In this document: one piece after another, positions 6,976 through 9,251 of the stretch
How the letters are laid out: each line of letters begins with the position of its first letter
How positions within the stretch are numbered: position 1 is the stretch's first letter
NCBI GenBank assembly: GCA_900555225.1
Contig: USKL01000044.1
Coordinates: forward strand, 1-9,251
Length of the DNA stretch: 9,251 bases
DNA from: an uncultured Collinsella sp.
GTDB taxonomy: Bacteria; Actinomycetota; Coriobacteriia; Coriobacteriales; Coriobacteriaceae
Direction: 5' to 3'
Position numbers and translations under genes: made by a program
The notes under the pieces: model-generated
The model's input: the letters and a program-made list of their open reading frames with translations, nothing else
What the model was told of the DNA's origin: nothing
Database searches by the model: none

Positions 6976-8220
6976 ATGTCTAAAGGACTGAATGTACACA
7001 GCGAGATTGGTAAGCTCAAGAAAGTTGTGCTTCACCGCCCCGGTCGTGACCTTGTGAACGTAAAGGCGGAAGAGTTCGAGGATGTCTGGATTCACGACTG
7101 TTTCTATCTTGATGTGGCTCAAAAGGAGCATGATGCCTTTGCGGATCTTCTGAGGAGTGAAGGTGTTGAGGTTCTCTATATGGAGAAACTCGTTGCTGAG
7201 GCGCTGGATGCATGCCCCTCGGCTCGCGCTGAGTTTACCGATACATTTATGGCTGAGAGCGGGATTGTCAATCCTCTGCTTGAGCAGGCTGTTCGTGAAA
7301 AGCTCGACGCTATTTCAGATTCGTATCAGTTTGTACTTGAGGCTATGGGGGGGTATCGTTATCGTGACCTTGAGCTGCCTCGCGTCTCGACTACGCTTAG
7401 TATGATGGATAATGAGGATGCGAAGCCCGATGATTTGGTGTTGAAGCCTCTTCCGAGCTCGTATTTCTCTCGCGATCCTCTTGCTTCCGTGGGCAAAGGC
7501 GTTCTGCTTCACCATATGTATTGGAAACAGCGAGATCGTGAAGTGCCCTTCTATGAAGCGATTTTCAAATACCATCCCGATTATGTAGGGACTCCGATTT
7601 GGTACGACCATAAGAATCCCTGGCATATCGAGGGCGGTGATGTGCTTAACATTAACGCTCATACCTTGGCTATTGGAATTAGCCAGCGAACTGAGGCGGC
7701 TGCGATTGAGGAGCTTGCAAAGAATTTGTTCTGGGGATCTGGGAATTCTGAGATCGATACCGTTTACGCTATTAAAATCCCCAACGGCTATGCTTACATG
7801 CATCTTGACACCGTTTGCACCATGGTGGATTTCGATAAGTTCACAGTTTATCCCGGTATTTTTGAGACCCTTCGTGTTTATCGTCTGACTCGTGGTGACT
7901 CTGAGGGAATGGTCGCTGTTCAAGAGATTGATGACACGCTTGAACATATTCTTGAAATGGCTACTGGCGTGGAGAAGGTGCAGCTTATTGAGTGCGGTGC
8001 CGGCGATATGGTTGAGGCATCTCGCGAGCAGTGGAACGACGGGTCGAACACTCTTGCCGTTGCTCCTGGTAAAGTCTGTGTTTACGAGCGCAATGTTGTC
8101 ACAAATGATGAGCTCTACAAGAACGGTTTGGAACTTTTGGTCGTTCCCTCCGAGGAGCTGTCCCGCGGTCGTGGCGGCCCGCGCTGCATGAGCATGCCCC
8201 TCTGGCGCGAAGATATTTAG
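6976..8220 (+). CDS. arcA: Arginine deiminase
   Basis: Converts L-arginine to L-citrulline and ammonia, the first step of the fermentative ADI pathway. The 414-residue protein has all five catalytic positions: D167 in FSRD, E219 in IEGGD, H276 and D278 in HLDT, and C404 in RGRGGPRC, the last surrounded by the standard RGRGG and MSMPLWRED context. REQWNDGSNTL and GISQRT are also typical. Small departures are Ser161 where most family members have the substrate-contacting Asn before Y/F-F-T-R-D, and VWIHD in place of LLFDD near the N-terminus. GGAG at 6964-6967 gives an 8-nt spacer to ATG 6976. The gene is middle in the yfcC-arcA-arcB operon, 28 nt after yfcC and 32 nt before arcB. Codon use favours T-ending codons (GTT, CGT, CTT), unlike the GC-rich genes at the left, which may reflect high expression or transfer. 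Confidence 0.95.
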   Translation: MSKGLNVHSEIGKLKKVVLHRPGRDLVNVKAEEFEDVWIHDCFYLDVAQKEHDAFADLLRSEGVEVLYMEKLVAEALDACPSARAEFTDTFMAESGIVNPLLEQAVREKLDAISDSYQFVLEAMGGYRYRDLELPRVSTTLSMMDNEDAKPDDLVLKPLPSSYFSRDPLASVGKGVLLHHMYWKQRDREVPFYEAIFKYHPDYVGTPIWYDHKNPWHIEGGDVLNINAHTLAIGISQRTEAAAIEELAKNLFWGSGNSEIDTVYAIKIPNGYAYMHLDTVCTMVDFDKFTVYPGIFETLRVYRLTRGDSEGMVAVQEIDDTLEHILEMATGVEKVQLIECGAGDMVEASREQWNDGSNTLAVAPGKVCVYERNVVTNDELYKNGLELLVVPSEELSRGRGGPRCMSMPLWREDI

Positions 8221-8252
8221 TTGCAAATCCACTGTGATAGGAGATGGCGAAT

Positions 8253-9251
8253 ATGGGTGTTAACATCGCTGGGCGCAGTTTTCTGAAGCTGCTTGATTAC
8301 ACGACGGAAGAGATTGAGTATCTGCTTGAGCTTTCTGCTAACTTCAAAAGCATGAAGCGTGCCGGTGTTCCGCATAAATACCTTGAAGGTAAGAATATTG
8401 TTTTGCTATTTGAGAAGACTTCCACGCGTACTCGTTGCGCCTTCGAAGTTGGTGCACTTGACCTTGGCATGGGTGTAACTTATTTGGATCCGGGCTCGTC
8501 CCAGATGGGCAAAAAGGAGTCGATTGAGGACACGGCTCGCGTCCTTGGCCGCATGTATGACGGAATTGAATACCGCGGCTTTGAGCAGACGAAGGTTGAG
8601 GAGCTTGCTGCAAAAGCTGGGGTTCCCGTTTGGAATGGGCTGACTACTGAATTTCACCCGACTCAAGTGCTTGCCGATATTCTGACCATGCGTGAAGAGT
8701 TTGGAGAGATTAAGGGCAGGAAACTTACATTTTTTGGTAAGGCGGCCGGAAACGTCGCCGATTCGCTCATGGTCATTTGCGCTAAGCTCGGCATTAACTA
8801 CTGTTCTTGCGGCCCAATCGGGGGAAATTCGGAGGGGGCTACATCCTATGACCCTGAACTCCTTGCAGAATGTAGTCGTATTGCGGCCGAGCATGGATCG
8901 ACGATTACCATTACAGAGGATATTGAGGAAGGCGCTCGTGATGCCGATGTAATTTACACGGATGTTTGGGTTGGCATGGGTCAGCCCGCAGAGCTGTGGG
9001 AAAGCCGCATTAAGCTAATGTCGCCGTATCGTGTGACCGCTGAGGTGATGTCTATGGCAAAGCCCGAGGCGATTTTCCTCCACTGCCTTCCGAGCTTCCA
9101 CGATACTAATACTACTGTTGGTGCCGAAATTGCTGAGAAGTTTGGAGTCACCGAAATGGAAGTCACGGACGAGGTTTTTGAGTCCGATAAATCTCGTGTT
9201 TTCCAAGAAGCGGAGAATCGCATGCATACGATTAAGGCGGTGATGTACGCA
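8253..9251 (+). CDS. arcB: Ornithine carbamoyltransferase, catabolic type (last few codons outside window)
   Basis: In the ADI pathway this enzyme splits citrulline with phosphate into ornithine and carbamoyl phosphate. The 333 visible codons cover nearly the entire usual length. Carbamoyl-phosphate residues are intact: FEKTSTRTR (53-61), Q84 with [15 protein letters not shown] (86-100), FHPTQ (134-138). HCLP with Cys278 is present, and the end reads [11 protein letters not shown] as in ArcB. On the ornithine side it is atypical: the family's GDARNN is GKAAGN (162-167, Asn167 kept) and the DVWVSMG loop is DVWVGMG (237-243). ATG 8244 is in frame but touches the AGGAG at 8239-8243; ATG 8253 leaves a 9-nt spacer and is preferred. 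Third gene of the arc operon. Transcarbamylation of a close analogue of ornithine is an alternative, but context and overall similarity favour ArcB. Confidence 0.92.
   Translation, partial: MGVNIAGRSFLKLLDYTTEEIEYLLELSANFKSMKRAGVPHKYLEGKNIVLLFEKTSTRTRCAFEVGALDLGMGVTYLDPGSSQMGKKESIEDTARVLGRMYDGIEYRGFEQTKVEELAAKAGVPVWNGLTTEFHPTQVLADILTMREEFGEIKGRKLTFFGKAAGNVADSLMVICAKLGINYCSCGPIGGNSEGATSYDPELLAECSRIAAEHGSTITITEDIEEGARDADVIYTDVWVGMGQPAELWESRIKLMSPYRVTAEVMSMAKPEAIFLHCLPSFHDTNTTVGAEIAEKFGVTEMEVTDEVFESDKSRVFQEAENRMHTIKAVMYA

Noticed and set aside
7315..8232. Leftward 305-codon open frame opposite arcA
   Set aside because: It covers most of a clearly conserved arginine deiminase and shows no domain of its own.

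Overview
The window reads as chromosomal DNA of an anaerobic, GC-rich Gram-positive bacterium. The protein content (methionyl-tRNA synthetase-like protein, DUF3267, QueH, arginine deiminase cluster), the strong AGGAG-type ribosome sites and the high GC of the first third would suit a Coriobacteriia gut commensal such as Collinsella. That placement is inference from style and gene content, not from a marker gene.

Region 1 (1-3281) is GC-rich housekeeping DNA. A class I aminoacyl-tRNA synthetase of the methionine family runs leftward off the window edge. It diverges from a rightward pair: a DUF3267 membrane zincin-like protein and QueH, the epoxyqueuosine reductase that finishes the queuosine tRNA modification.

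Region 2 (about 3340-9251) is visibly lower in GC and is a divergent arginine-catabolism locus. Leftward, an unusual arginine deiminase paralog is followed after 2 nt by an XRE regulator with a LexA-like S24 C-terminal domain. Rightward, a YfcC-family transporter, a canonical-looking arginine deiminase (arcA) and an ornithine carbamoyltransferase (arcB, cut at the right edge within its last few codons) form an operon with gaps of 28 and 32 nt. Carbamate kinase (arcC), the last step of the ADI pathway, is not in the window and would be expected downstream if the operon is complete.

The 253-bp region between the two deiminase transcription units carries a 17-bp element repeated directly 31 bp apart (about three helical turns), each copy a near-palindrome of TGAT-N7-RTCA, and a separate GTTGG-N4-CCAAC dyad. 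These are the best candidates for the sites through which the locus is controlled. In the inferred model the transporter brings in arginine and exports ornithine, the deiminase makes citrulline and ammonia, ArcB makes ornithine and carbamoyl phosphate, and the second deiminase and S24-type regulator form a linked control or side-activity module.

The most notable oddities are the second deiminase, which keeps its catalytic residues but loses the Arg that gates the active site; the regulator, which has lost the S24 Ser/Lys pair; ArcB, which has an altered ornithine-binding loop; and the MetRS-like protein, which has a degraded KMSKS signature.
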